Shown: one piece after another, positions 46,601 through 59,200 of the stretch
Layout of the letters: every line of letters begins with the position of its first letter
How positions within the stretch are numbered: position 1 is the stretch's first letter
Position numbers and translations under genes: made by a program
Notes under the pieces: generated by a model
Database searches by the model: none
Seen by the model: the letters and a program-made list of their open reading frames with translations, nothing else
Told to the model about the DNA's origin: nothing
Source: Asterochloris sp. CNOR1
Taxonomy: Eukaryota > Chlorophyta > Trebouxiophyceae > Trebouxiales > Trebouxiaceae
DNA length: 64,000 nt
Assembly: GCA_963969365.1 (NCBI GenBank)
Contig: OZ017753.1
Span: forward strand, 1,302,001-1,366,000
Direction: 5' to 3'

Positions 46601-48672
46601 GCACAGGAGCTAGGGGAAGCGCATGTTTGGTCGATATGTTTGCATGTTGGTGGTCTGCCAGTATGAGCTGAGCCAGCCCCTTTAAACAAAGAATGTGTGC
46701 TGCAGAACAGCAGGGCAGTACAGTGTTCCTTTAAAAATAACAGCATGGTCAGCATTACTGTGTATTGTCTGGCAAGGTTCCTGGCCTGCAGCCATGGCAT
46801 GTGGCCCTACAGAAGGTCTCTGCAATTTTGCAGGAGAACGCGCAGCTGAAACAGCTGAATGCAGAGGCTGAGGAGCGCACAAGAAAAGCCAACCAGCGCC
46901 AGCAGGCAGACGTCCACAAGCAGGTAGTGACAAACAAGCTATGTAGCAGCTGGTGGGGCGTCATGTGCACCTTTGATCTGAATCGAGAGCCCTCACTGCC
47001 TTCCTAGACAGCCCAGGCTATCATGATCAGCATCTGCAGCCTGCAGGTTGCCAAGAATTCTTCCAGGCACCCGGGTTGTGCTCAAGATGCTGACCCTTCA
47101 GGCCAGAAAGAAGGCGCCGCCTGTTAGTAGATGTGCCAGCAGTGCCGAGGGTCTGCTAGATGCTGGGCCTCTTGCGGAGGTCCCCTACAGACAAGCAAAT
47201 AAGCCTCCCAGCAGCAACAGGAGCCTCTGTAGACTCACATGCTGGTCAGCATTTGGTTGCTGATGGCGCCATGCCCCACTGCAGGCTGGCAACAAGGCTT
47301 GCCAGCAGCTGCGCTGCCGGCCTAGAACCCCCAGCTGCTGACTGCAGCACACCTACCCTGGCCCTGAAAGCCCTTGACTCCCCACCGCAGGCGGGCAACA
47401 AGGCATTCCAGCAGCAGCGCTACCAGCAGGCCCTGGACGAGTACAGTGCCGCCCTGGCCGCCAGCACCGACGACCCCGGCGTCAACGCAGTGCTGCACTG
47501 CAATCGCGCGGCGGCGCTGCACGCGCTGGGCAAGTATGTGGAGGCCGTGGCAGACTGCTTTGTGGCGGCTGAGCTGGACCCTGGCTACATGCGTGTACAC
47601 CAGCGGAGGGCTGACGCATACACAGCAATGGGGGACTACGCCAGCGCGGCGCAGGTGGGGCTGTGCTGAAGACTCGCCGTCGTGCCTGAAAGGGTGTTTT
47701 GCAGCTGCACAGAACGCAGGCGGGCAGGTTTTGCTAGCGTGAATGTTTCCTGAAACTTTGTCAGGTATGTGAGGCGCCGGAGCAGACTGCTCTGTGTGGG
47801 AATCGGACTCTGGCTACGTATGTGCACAAATGTCCTGCTGAAGATACCAACACCACTGAGCAGCTGAGCTTGAAAACAGAAGAATGCCCCACGCAGGGTA
47901 CTGGCCTCGTCATGCTGGCTGTGCAGCACTTCGTATTGATCGCGGAAGTGTGTACCATGAGCTGCATCACATGCCCCAGGCAGCAATGCAGAATATACAC
48001 AATTCAGGAGGGAAGCAGCTACACGCAACACGAGCTGCACTGCAGAGCTGAGATGCGCTGTGACAAATCAAGCTGAGCTGCAGGACCTGATGCTGATGGC
48101 AGCAAAGGGCGGCAGCGACGTGCAGCACGAGCTGCTTGAGATGCAGCGCAAAGCAAAGAGCCAGGGCACAGCCAACCACTACAAGGTGCTGGGCGTCCCA
48201 GCCAGTGCTTCAGCTGCAGACATCAAGGCTGCCTACAGGTGCGCTGACGCTTTGCCAGCGTGACGGCCGCACTGCATGCGCTGGTTCAGCATGATCCTGG
48301 ACTGTGATCTGCTGTCTGCGGACCAGCCCCAGCCTGAGCCGTCGCAGGCAGCCTGCTGCCTGTGTATGCTGGACCGGCGTCCCTTGATGGGTTGCTGCAT
48401 GTCTCCCACACCTGCTCGGTGCAGATGGTGCCAGGGACTGAGCTTGGCCTCAAGCCCAGCTTCTCTGTTGCAGGCAGTTGGCACTCAAATTCCACCCCGA
48501 TAAGGCCACTACCAAAGCTCAGAAGGCAGCAGCAGACGCTCTCTTCAAGCTCGTATCCCAGGCTAATGCCTCCCTGTCAGACCCTGAGAGGAGGCGCCAG
48601 TTTGATGCCACCCTGTTGAAGAGGAAGTTGAGGACCTCCACCAGCATGCGTTGGTCCAACTACCGCTTCTGA
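40698..48672 (+). CDS. large coiled-coil/TPR/J-domain co-chaperone
   Basis: Thirteen exons, every junction in phase: 40698-41645, 41936-42235, 42342-42938, 43221-43407, 43654-43801, 44093-44330, 44844-44976, 45155-45421, 45734-46404, 46834-46923, 47391-47654, 48084-48238, 48474-48672; 1,398 residues. Residues 1-about 690 are A/S/Q-rich and look disordered. Coiled coil follows (EELHQRQAEAAEAASELARA, VEKKQELRQMQDSM), a second S/G-rich part, then another coiled coil that runs straight into a TPR (AGNKAFQQQRYQQALDEY, HCNRAAALHALGKYVEAV). The J domain at the C-terminus has HYKVLGV, the HPD triad in LKFHPDKA, and LSDPERRRQFDA. Layout resembles plant TPR15/TPR16 DnaJ proteins, which partner Hsp70/Hsp90. 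The protein stops soon after the J domain. Confidence 0.82.
44291..44710 (+). repeat. three copies of TPR-J exon 6 end
   Basis: The exon 6 tail (GCATGCGGGACGAGCGGCTG, 44302 on) recurs as GCACGCAGGACAAGCAGCTG at about 44372 and as ACATGTGGGATGAGCGGGTG at about 44671. The last copy keeps CAGTGGCAGGCGAGC, a GC version of the real donor. Confidence 0.72.
45587..45808 (+). repeat. duplicate of TPR-J exon 9 start
   Basis: GGCAACAGCAGCAGCAACCT…GGGAATGTGCAGCGCCA at 45587 matches the real exon at 45742 (GGCAACAGCAGCAGTGACCT…GGGGATGTGCAGCGCCA). The upstream copy has its own CCCCAG acceptor but reaches a stop (CTTAGTGCTTGA) soon after. Confidence 0.78.
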
Positions 48673-49093
48673 AGCGTTGTGTTTCAGCATCCATCCCCGT
48701 GGGCAACTTTTGCAAAACATGCAGGAACCATCAAGAATTTAAGTGAGCCTCCATTAGACTGAAAGGGAGTGGAAGCACGTGTAGGCCGCAGCCCAGCATT
48801 CAGCGCTGTATACTTACTGCGGACGGGCCGACATCCTCTGTGTGAAGAGCTGTTACATCCTGCTGGACATTTGACTGGCATGCAGGCATCCATGCAACCG
48901 CAGTGTCATGCAAAAGAGATCAGCTGCCGGCATCAGCAGCCAAACCACTCAGCAGGTCAGCTGCCAAAAGCACCTTCACAGATAGGTGAGAGTTCAGTCA
49001 TTCAGTGCAAACGCAATTGTCAAGCATTCCTCAAAGCACGCTCTTAGCCGTTGCAGGTCTGAGACAGGCCATACGGCTTTCGCACATCTGCAG

Positions 49094-49437
49094 AGCCTAC
49101 ACAGCTGCCATTGACATACCCACAGCCTTCACAGACCCTGCGCTGCGGGCAGCCTATGAAGCAGGTCACAAGGTACTGCCAGCTGCTGCCCTGCAAGGCC
49201 TGGACAGAGCACATACATCAGCAGCAGGCACCCTGCCCCAGGCTGCTGTCCCTTGCACTGCAGGCTGGGTTCAATGCTGCATCCTCGGAGAGCAATGGCG
49301 CAGCAGATCCCTACAATGCAGCATATGGCAGCTTTGAGGGGCTGCCCTCCGAGGAGGACCTCAAAAAGCAAAAAGATGCAGAGAAAGCCAAGCGGGCCAG
49401 GGTGAGCATGAACCCCGAAGAGCTGGGTCCAACCTGA
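49094..49437 (+). CDS. two unassigned exons
   Basis: Two stretches (49094-49172 and 49264-49437) join in phase and end at a stop. The joined frame reads FTDPALRAAYEAGHK, then DPYNAAYGSFEG and a charged helix LKKQKDAEKAKRARV ending EELGPT. The first part faintly resembles the end of a J domain (…LSDPE.RAAYD). They could be a small separate gene with missing first exons, or alternative 3' exons of the TPR-J gene 420 bp upstream. Not recognised as a known family. Confidence 0.4.
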
Positions 49438-50275
49438 GTGATCTGGCTGTCACTAAGCTGCGCGAGTTGAGTGCCTCAACACAACATAAGCAGTTTGTAT
49501 TGGTGCACAGCATCCTTTGGGTGCCTCAACCCAGCTTAGGCAGCTTGTGTTGCTGCTCAGCACACTTTGGTTGCCATGGTCCCACATGTATAGCTTAGCT
49601 TGCCACCCAGCAAACGCCAGATCGCCCAAGGCCGAGTCTGGAGGCTGATGTGCACAGGACTGGGGCGTGTGCAGCTTACACTGTCAAAATCGGGTGCTCC
49701 ATCTCATGCTGATGCAAATGCGTGAAATGCGCATAGTGCAGGTGATCCAGCACCTCGTCAGTGCTCCTGGCCCTTGGCAAACAGGGATAGGTTCTGCTGC
49801 AGGACTCCATTGCAAGGAGTGCCATTAAGGGGCTGTGCTGGCGAGTCTTTAGTACATTACTGACCGTCATTCTGGTGCTGGTCGTTTTGCGAGGCAGTGT
49901 CAATGTAAGCTCTCTGAGTGATGCTGTGGCAGTCATACTCCTGCATGCATGCCTGCTTTGCACCATGCTGCCGAGGGGCCTTGATGGCCAGCTATATGCT
50001 TACCCACCAACATCCATCGGTCATGCTATTCTGTGCCTGCAGCTAAAGGATGCACTCAGTCTAGGATCGGTAGAATTCTTCAGCAAGTATGTGATGTACA
50101 TAGCCCATGAACAGCTGTGGGCCTACTTTGGCTCTTCTCATTGATCCAGCACAGAACAAGAGAGCGCTAGATAGTTCCAATAGACAGATGCTTGCAGCAT
50201 GTTCTTGGTTGACTGCCTTTGCGTTTCATTTCATACAGGCTGCTGCAACACATGGATCTCAAGCTTAGTGAGGTT

Positions 50276-53200
50276 TCAAATGCAGACCTCAGGCAGGAAT
50301 GCAGAGCTGAGTTGAGGGTTGAGCGACTTGGACATGCTGCCGCCTGCAATGTGAGATGCAATTATTTCTGCTGTGGCTGGCCCCAGTGTAAGACCAGACC
50401 CTTCATGCCCAGCAGCCACGAACACATTCTGCAGACCCCGCAAGGGCCCAATAATAGGCCGACCACCAGTGACAAAAGGTCTCAGTCCCACTCGGGTTCT
50501 GGCTACATCTGCTGTCATCTGCTGCAACCTCAGCTCATCGAAGAGCTCCATTGCAATATTGGGCAGGAAATGAGCAGCCCGCTCCAGTATCGATTTTACA
50601 ATGGCTGAGCTTGGCATGGTGTTAAAGCCAGCAAACTCCCGCGAGCTGCCCAGTAGGAGATTCCCAGACACGTCCTGGGTGGCAGTGAAAGTGATGTTGG
50701 CAGCTTCGTCACCAGCTCCAGCCGCTGGCTCATAGTGCTGCACAGCAAGTGCAAGGGGAGAGTCAGCCTGTCAGCAGCAGCTCCTTCACTGCCTCCTTGC
50801 CGGGTGCTTGGCCACGGGAGGGCAGTGTGCTATCGCGGAGGCCAGGCAGTGCAACCACCATTCTCCTGCGATATGCAGGGCACACACCGGGCGAGGACCG
50901 CGCCACAGCATGGTCCGTCCAACTGCAGCTGCACATTCGGTGTGACTTGGTCACCAGCGCGAGTGCAGCCCTGCCTGATGTTTGTGTGCCCCATCCATCA
51001 CGATTTCTGCTAGCAAATGCCCGTGCCGCTCAATGCGTCGCAGCACTGGCCAACCTGCACACTCCATCAGGCACCAGCACTGGGCACCCTTCATGTGTGT
51101 CATGCCAAACTCAAGTCTCAAAAGCAGCTTCACAGCCCACTCAGGGTTGCCCTGCAGCTGTGCACTGCCTGACCTGTGTGTAGCACATCTCGTGGAAGGT
51201 GCCTGAGTGGTGAGTGTGGCATGTCTTGGGATCTCAACGGCAGCCCTCAAGCCTTCCCAGAGCTTGGCAGCAGCAGGCACTGCTCGCATGGCCCAAGCCG
51301 CCGGTGACAACCTGCCGCTATCACCTCCATCACAGATCTGACCAGCAACTGCCCACCCTGCATGCTATGGGCTTCCCTAAAAGCTTCAGAGGCCACTCAA
51401 GTGTACCTTGCAGCTGCGGTACTGAACTGACCTGCGTACACCATCATGTCTCCCCTTTGGAGGACTTCTCCTGTAACTGCAATGTCCATTACTTCACACC
51501 TCTCAGGAAAGTAGGTACCTGCGTATAGCCCATCTCCATCATGCCGTGGTGCAGCAGCGGCATTGCAGTCGGGCGCTGGAAGCACAGCAGGTGCCCCTTG
51601 CGTGGCCTGAACAGGGCCTCCCATCGTGGATCGCCCAGCATGTCTGTCAGCATCTGGCCTGTCCAGGCGCCAGCTGACAGGACCGCCCCACGCCTGACGG
51701 CCACTCTGCAGGGTGAGGCAGCTGGAATTGATGTATTGTCTGTGTGTGCTAAGGTTATGCCTGACGGCCACCCTGGACGGCCACTCTGCGGGGGAAGGCA
51801 GCCGAGATGCATGAACAATGTGGGCTCGGGTAGGGGACACCAGTGATGCATGTCAAGGGCGGGCTCGACAGGCATTCTGCAGGGTCAGGCAGGTGGGATG
51901 CAGGCGCGGCGTGGGCTTGAGTGAGGGGGCTAAGCATGCATGCATGCAGAACTGTTCAGACACGCAGCGCATGGCCCTGTGAGCAGCTCTGCCCCCAGGA
52001 AGACCACCAGCAGAGGCAAGGCATTCCAGCAGCTGCACCAGCTCACTCAAGAATCAGCTGCAGTCCACTCTGGCTGTCCCAGGCGCACTGGAGGGTGCAG
52101 CTCTGAATGGAATCAGTGCTCTGCACGCCTCCACTGACCAGCACTCTGGCTCACTCAGGCCAATGTCCCTGGAGGGCCTGACCAGCGTCAACCTACCTTT
52201 GGGTGGCCGTCTGCACCTCCTCCAGTTTGAGACCACAGGGGGACAGCTTCATGGCTGTGACTGGCTCATTCATGAGCTCCACAAGGCGCCCGCTTGCATC
52301 CCCCAGGTGCCTGCACTGCCTCAGCAGCGCCTGTGCTGCCTCCCTGCCATTCTGCAGGACACACCTGCTTGTATACACTTGCTATGCTTGGCGTTCAGCA
52401 GGATCGCAGGCTGTCCGTGACAGCTTGCTGCTGGCTGCCTCTCCCAGCTGCTTGCACCAAGCAGCGCATGTGCCAGACCCCTGCTGTTCTGCAATGCACA
52501 CATGCAGCCGCTCGCCTGGACTCATCAACCTTCAGGAGAGTTGCTGGCGTCCATGCAAGCATGCAGCCATGAGCTGCTTGCTGACACTCAGCGGGGTCAC
52601 CGCCGCTTGCTGCTTTGGGAGCACGCTTACTGCCCCAACAGTGCGGCTTGTCTCGCGGCACTCTCGACATGCTGCAGGTGGCTGGACTCTGGCTGCCACT
52701 GGAGTTGTAGCTGTCCACACAGGCGTGCTGCTGGCTGCTTCCAGGGACAGCAGCAAACCCGCTTGTGAAACAATTCTGCTCCCTTCTGCAAACCGTGCAT
52801 ACACAGCATCAAAGCTGCTTCAGGCACAGGACCACTGGGCCACAGCTCAGGCCCGACTAACATGCAGGCCTCCTGAGACGCCATATTCTCGCACCCTGCG
52901 CAGGGCACCCCTCACCAGCTGGGCGTCGCATTCAACAAGCAGCCCGCCACCCTTTGGAGGCAGCACAACCGCCGGCTCCACACTGCGCAGCTCCGCAGCA
53001 TCCATGAAGCGGCTCTGGGTGTCATGCTTCCCCAGCAGCTTTGCCCGCTGCTGCAGGCTGGCCACCTCAGCTGGTGTCTGGGCCAGCAGCAGGCTGCCAT
53101 TCTCCTGCAAAATGGACTCAGGGGTCAGCCTGGCCCTTTGGCAGTGCTGGCAGCATTGCCTGCGTTTCAACTCCACAGGAAGCCGGCAGAGGGTCTACTT

Positions 53201-54032
53201 CATCGTGCAGAACACTGCATGTCCTGATGCAGACCAGGATGTCACATAGAAGCAAAGGGTTAGCAGAGCTTCCTAAGCTGTTTAGTGGAATTCGAAGATG
53301 CTGCTCATGAAGTGCACAGGCTCACTTGCCATTGCAGCTCTGTAGGGTTGAGGTGCGCCTGCCCGGCGTCAGGCAGCATGCTGTTGCGCCAGAGTTGGTT
53401 GCTGGCCTGAGCAAGCTGCCAGCAGGGCTCGTCCATTGGGTTGCGATGGGCCATCCAGATGTAGCCCTGACCTGCAGCAGCCACTCTGTGTGAGAACCTG
53501 CAGACACTGCTGTTTTGGCTATGCTGTAGTGGTGTGAAATGCAGTCTGTCATCACAGAATGTGATGGCAGAAGAAGATGGCGGATGAGTCAACAGCATGG
53601 CTGTGGCTGCAATGCTGCATGGGAGCAGTGCATGATGCACTGAGAAATCACCTGCCCCAGTTGCTCCTGCACAGGGCTGCTGGCGCTCTATGAGTGCAAC
53701 CGAAAGATTGCTTGGCAGCTCTAGCAAGCGCTTTGTGATGCACAGGCCTATGATGCCTGCACTGGACAGGCAACGATGAGTCCTCTAACATATGTGTTTT
53801 CATGTGCATAACATGACTGCAATCATACAGCGACGCAATGTAACTTGCCCGCGCCAATCACTGCCACGTCCGTGTGCTGCACCTTTGCATGTGAATGCTG
53901 CAATGATGATTTGCACCTGAGCCTAGCCTTCCAGATGGCAGTGGGTCGCGAAGGCAAACTGCCCGCGCCAGCAGGCTCCACAAAGACCTTCGGTGGGCAG
54001 GCTTCGTGTGCAACGCCTAGCTGGAACGTCAT
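50276..54032 (-). CDS. FAD-dependent oxidoreductase, D-amino-acid/sarcosine oxidase-like
   Basis: Seven exons in phase: 54032-53849, 53756-53652, 53471-53326, 53104-52916, 52351-52197, 51705-51519, 50737-50276; 475 residues. The first 50 or so residues look like a plastid transit peptide. The FAD-binding dinucleotide motif DVAVIGAGIIGL is split by the first intron, which has a GC donor (GCGG|GCAAGT). Next come VALIERQ (ribose-binding acidic residue), ATGAGQGYIWMAHR, VLSAGAWTGQML, PRKGHLL, and the C-terminal VGLRPFVTGGRPIIGPL…GHEGSGLTLGPATAE. This is the DAO family layout; plant homologues are known but their substrate is not. Likely an amine or amino-acid oxidation in the plastid, by inference. 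Confidence 0.87.
51690..51905 (-). repeat. decayed copies of the oxidoreductase exon 6 acceptor
   Basis: Plus-strand block CTGACGGCCACTCTGCAGGG (from about 51696, spanning the real acceptor) recurs in altered form at about 51759-51800 and 51861-51890 (CATTCTGCAGGGTCAGGCAG), period roughly 70-90 bp. Confidence 0.65.
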
Positions 54033-56209
54033 GTGGCCATCATTTATGCACCTTGTCACGGGCTTTTCCAGCAGAGTTTCTAGCGGTTGAGACTGAAGCA
54101 ATGCTGTCATTGAAGAAGGGAAACCATGTTATGCCCGCCCTCATGCTGAGCACCAGACCAGAGCTGAAGTGGTGCCCGTTCTGGACCCAGTCTGGCCAGC
54201 AGACGTGAAACCCAGACACACAGAATGTGTGCTAATGGCAGCCAGTCACCCTGACTCTCCTGAATGCTGTGTCTGGGAGACCAAGCCAATTCGATGGGTA
54301 TGCTGAGATGCACAAAGCTTGTGCTGGTGAGTGACTGCATGTAATGCTCATCAGACTCTGGTGTGGTTGCAGGCAGCTTTAGTGCCATTGCAGGGCAGAA
54401 GCACACAAGGAGCAGTAGAGCTAAGTGCTGGCCTGTGTGCTTGGGGCAGCTGTCAGCTAGGTGGTCAACAGGCTTCTGGACTGGGTGTCACTTGGGCGTG
54501 AGTCCGCCTTTCTGGGCTTGCAAGCTGCAGCAGTGCTGCAGCTTGCTTGTTTCTCAAAGCCACCAGCGCTGTCAGAGGCCCACACACACAAGCAAGCCTG
54601 AGCTGAGCGTGGCCCCAATCAGACTGGGAGCTGACTTGACTTGACACTGGCCAGGCAGTGCCTCAATGTGCGCAGGTGCAAAGCCTGCGCTTTGTGCAGC
54701 CTTGATCACCTGCCAGCTTACAGTTGCCTAGTCAAACACCAGCAGCTTGTTGCCTGCTTGCACGCCCTCTGCACGGCATCAGGTGCACCCAACTTGCTCA
54801 AATTGCAAAGGACGTGAGCCAGCCTGGGTGGCACACCTGCTTTTCAGCACAGGTAAGTGAATTGCCGCTCACCAAAGAGCCCAGTGCATTTCAAAAACAT
54901 CATGTTAGCAACATCCCCTGCACATCACACCTCAAGCCATGGCCAAGGACCTGATCACGCAAAGCTTCACCAGTCTCTGGGTGCCATCAACAGGGGTCTA
55001 GCTCTATCAAGCCATGACTGACAGTGGGACAGTAACAACCCCGCCTTGGGAGTGACATTGAGCACCAGGAGCAGCAGTCAGCTGCAAGGCCAACAGCGTC
55101 GATCTGGGCCAGACACTGAGCTCACAGTCCAGCTGCAGGAGCAAAAGATGTCGTCACAGTTGAATCCTGGTGCATGTGATCCCCTGTGACTTGCAGAAAG
55201 GGGCATTTTGTGGCAGTTTTTCTTGGGATGTTCTGTGTCACACCGTTGCTGCTGTTACTGTACAAGCATGCAGCCAACTGTCAAATCTGGATCTGTCAAA
55301 ACTGGATGGCAGCTGGCCTCCAGCGGCGCATAAGCAGCATCATGTTGCTCTGGTCAAGCCTGCCCATGAAGCATGACCATTTGCAATGAGCTTGCAGCAA
55401 TCCATCCTGGCCAAACAAGGCACTTGCTCACACCCTCTGAATGGCTGCCACCATGTTCATGGGTGCAAGCCACCCTAGCCAAGCTCCACCAGGGTACGCA
55501 TGATTGGGATGCTGGGTATCACATTGCACCTTGAGCTCCTGAAGCGTGACACAGACTTCGTGGCCAAGCTGCGCTGTGTAAAGCCTTGACTTACAGCAAT
55601 CTGTTAGGGGCAGAACACAGCTCTTTCAGCTGGTAATCTCGCTGGAGCTGATGATTGTCTCAAGGCCAGCTGGGCCTCAGCTCAGTCATGATGATATGCA
55701 AGTCCGCACGCCAGACCTCACTGCTGCCCCTCCTGATCCCCATCTGAGGCACTATCTGCTGGTGCACCATGCTTGCCAAGACACTGACAATACCCATCAG
55801 GGTCCACACCGGAGGTCTGTGTTCTGTAATGGGTGAAATGGCCTGCACAGCAAACTAGCGACTGAGAACAACCAGCACCTCGCCAGGTGACGATATTGGA
55901 GGCCAAAGCATGCTTTTGGACCAAGCCGCCAAGTGTTGGGTTTGGATGGAATTGAAGGCACAGAAAGGGTTTTGCCTGGTCGCAGAACTGTCACTGGACA
56001 TTGGAACAGCTTCAAACCTGGGGAGACCCCCACAGCTTTTGAGCTGCCGTGAGACATAGGCTCTAGGTCCAGCCCGCCAGCTCAGCACCTTCGTAAGGGC
56101 CGCAGTTGCAATTCAGCTGAGCAGCGCAGCTTTGTAAAGAACTCCAAGCTTTCATCCATCATCAACCTGTCCAGAGCTTCCTGTGTGAACTTGCCTCATC
56201 TGCTCAGCG
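54033..56209. other. 2.2-kb divergent intergenic region
   Basis: Between the oxidoreductase start and the thiolase start. I see no exon chain on either strand with splice sites and recognisable protein, no long repeat and no mobile-element hallmark. It is the longest gene-free stretch here and must carry both promoters. Confidence 0.45.
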
Positions 56210-59200
56210 ATGGACAGGGCTCAGGTTCTGCTGAACCACTTCATGCCCCAGGCAAGTGCAGCATTGCGCTGCCGCCGATTCGCATTCAAGCCCTTTCCCA
56301 CATCTCGATTCGACATGATCTGGCGTGTTTGCAGATGGCAGCAGCTGAGAGGGAGCATCAGATGGCTCAGGAGGCCCAGCTGCAGGTGAGTCTCACATCG
56401 CCACAGCTGCCTCCATGCCTGGTCACTCAGGCAGCCAGAGGTATACAGAGTCACAGCAGACAATATGGTGCTGTCTGCTGCAGGCGCAACCCTGCATGGC
56501 TGGCGACTCCGCAGGATATGAGCGCAGGGCTTCTGCAGAGGATGACGTGGTCGTGGTCACTTCATTGCGGACACCCATTTGCAAGGTGCACAGAGCTCGC
56601 AGACACCTGGTGTCCTCATGTCGCTGGTCCTGTAGGGGTAGCTGCGCCTGAGCGGCATGGCACCCTCATCCTGTGGCCGCCACATGTCGTGGACTGGTAT
56701 GCCTGCTGTCTGCCTGACTGCCTGTGTGCACCAGGTGCTTGCAGAGCAGCTCGCTCTGGGCGGTAAGGACCAGGTCGGCTCTCTGTGCCAAAAGCAACCG
56801 CTTGGCACCATAGTCACTCCGTTGAAAGCCGCCTGCTTGCTGCAGGCTAAGCGTGGCGGGCTGAAGGACTGCCCAGCAGATGACATGTTTGCAGCTGTGC
56901 TGGCGGCCACCCTGGACCGCAGTGGCGTGGAGCCAGAGGTGGGGCTTTCTTGCCTATGCCTCCACAGCAAGTCAGCAGAGGGCAGTACTTTTTCAGCAGC
57001 ACATGGCTATCCCATGATGCAGTGCAATACGTGTACACACACAGCGCCGCCAGTCAGCCAGCTCAGCCTGCTTTGAGCGGTACACAGCTGTTATGCCAGG
57101 TCTGCAACAGGCCCTGTGCTCAGGTGATGCTCTCCCCCAAATAAAGTCAGTAGGAGCAATCAATGGTGAGCCGCTGCTGCTTGCTGCAGGCTGTGGGCGA
57201 CATTGTGGTGGGCAGCGTACTTGGCCCCAGCTCCCAGCGAGCAAATGAGTGCCGCATCGCCATGTTCCTGGCTGGCTTCCCAGAGACTGTGCCAGTGCGC
57301 ACTGTGAACAGGTCAGCTGGGGTTGGCACATGGCATGATTGCGGAGGTGCATGAAAGCTGCGACCAGGCCCAGCAGAGCCTGTATGCAGCCTCGACACCT
57401 GGCACTCAACGCCTGCCTGTGCGCTGGACTTGGGCAGCCTGGCAGCCTGGCCTGTACAGCACTGGAGTCACCCACTGCCTGAGCACCCACTGGCACCCTG
57501 CAGGCTTTGTGCTATCTGACCCCTGTAAAAGTGTGCCTGCTGCTCAGTCTCTCAGCTGCAGTTAGAGCAGTCTCTCAGCTGCCCTGCCCTGTCCTGCTGC
57601 AGGCAGTGCTCCTCTGGCCTGCAAGCCATTGCAGATGTGGCTGCAGCCATCAAGGCAGGTTTCTATGATGTGGGCATTGGAGGTGGAGTTGAGACCATGA
57701 GCCTGAACCCCATGGCCTGGGAGGGGGGCGTCAACCCCAAGGTTGCTGCCAGCAAGAAGGCACAGAGCTGCCTCATGCCCATGGGTGAGTGTTCTGCTGT
57801 GTCAAGCCCCTGTTCCGGCTGGAATGCCAGCAGCAGGTCACTGCTGGTCGAGCAGCATGTATTGCGTGAATCTTGCTTGACCCAGTTGCCGGTGATCTAG
57901 TAGCTATGGTCGCCTAGGCATTCCACAAGCTGATGTCCCTCAAGGAGGCAGCCATACTGCTGCAGGCATTATCACAATGTGTTGCTGCGATGTTATGTAT
58001 GCTGCTTCACAAGCAAAGGCTGCATTGCCCTGCTGCACCTGCAGGCAGCTCATCACAAGAACGCAATGTAATTGGGCCCCCTGCTGCCAGCTATGGCCTC
58101 TGCAAAGTCTTGAGGATATCAGTGCCCCATTTGCAGGCAGCACAAGGGCAGTCTAGCACAATCTTGGGCACTGCAGGCCTTTGAAAGGATTGTTTCGCAA
58201 GACTGTAGCCCCTGCTGCAGGCGTGACCTCTGAGAATGTGGCTGCCAAATATAGCATCCCCCGTGAGGAGCAGGATAAGATGGCTGCCACCTCTCACAAA
58301 AGGGCCGCCGCTGCCACCGCCTCTGGCCGCTTCAAGGACGAGATAGTGCCAGTAAAGACTCTGTGGAAGGACCCCAAGTCAGGTGGGCTGCTTTCCTCTG
58401 CTCCTCAAGTGTAGAAGCTTGTCGAAGGACCATCCCTGAGACGAATCAATCGCAGGTGGTAAGTCAGCTGATCTGCTTTTGGCCATTATTTCTTGCCAAT
58501 CATGCTGACATCCATGCAGCATGGCTGTTGGCCCAGGTTCTCAATTTGTACTTCAGTGAGACCGCCAACTTCGTCTGCAGGTGAGGAGAAGGAGATTGTG
58601 GTGGACAAGGATGATGGCATTCGCCCTGACATCAGCGTGGCCACCTTGGGGGCCCTCAAGCCAGTCTTCAAGAAGGGCGGAACCACTACTGCTGGCAATT
58701 CCTCACAGGTTGGCACCGCAAACCCTGTGCTGCCCATGATGGGGCCTGCCATGCTCTTGCCTGCCATGCTTACTTTTGTCAAAGGTGGTGGCACGATGGT
58801 GCACCTCAGTACAAGCAGTAAGGACAGGCTGCAAGCAATCCTCCGGGGACACACATGGCAGATCTCGTCAACCAGGACAGTCACAGATGGGCCACGGCTT
58901 AGACAACAGCAACCAGCCTGCGTGCTACAGCTCAACCTGATTACCATACCTCAGTTCAGGCATCCCCTCTTGGGAGCATTGTATCACTGACCCTGTGCAT
59001 GACCTGCGGCACCATACACGACCTTGGCAGCTGCTTGTCTCAAGCCCCTTCCCTCTGGTGCCCTGCAGATCAGCGTGGCAGCCACCCTGCTGATGACGCT
59101 CAGGGCTCACTGTGCCACATCCTGCAGCTGCACAGCCTCACAGACCTTAACTGAATCCCGGTGCCTGTACTGCCCTGCAGGTCAGCGACAGTACAGCAGC

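Noticed and set aside
52203-53249. 348-residue open frame on the plus strand
   Set aside because: The longest open frame in the window, but it lies antisense to well-supported exons of the FAD oxidoreductase and has no domain. It is a shadow of GC-biased coding sequence.
54033-56209. Possible hidden gene or mobile element in the 2.2-kb gap
   Set aside because: Checked both strands for exon chains, terminal repeats and transposase or reverse-transcriptase motifs; none found.
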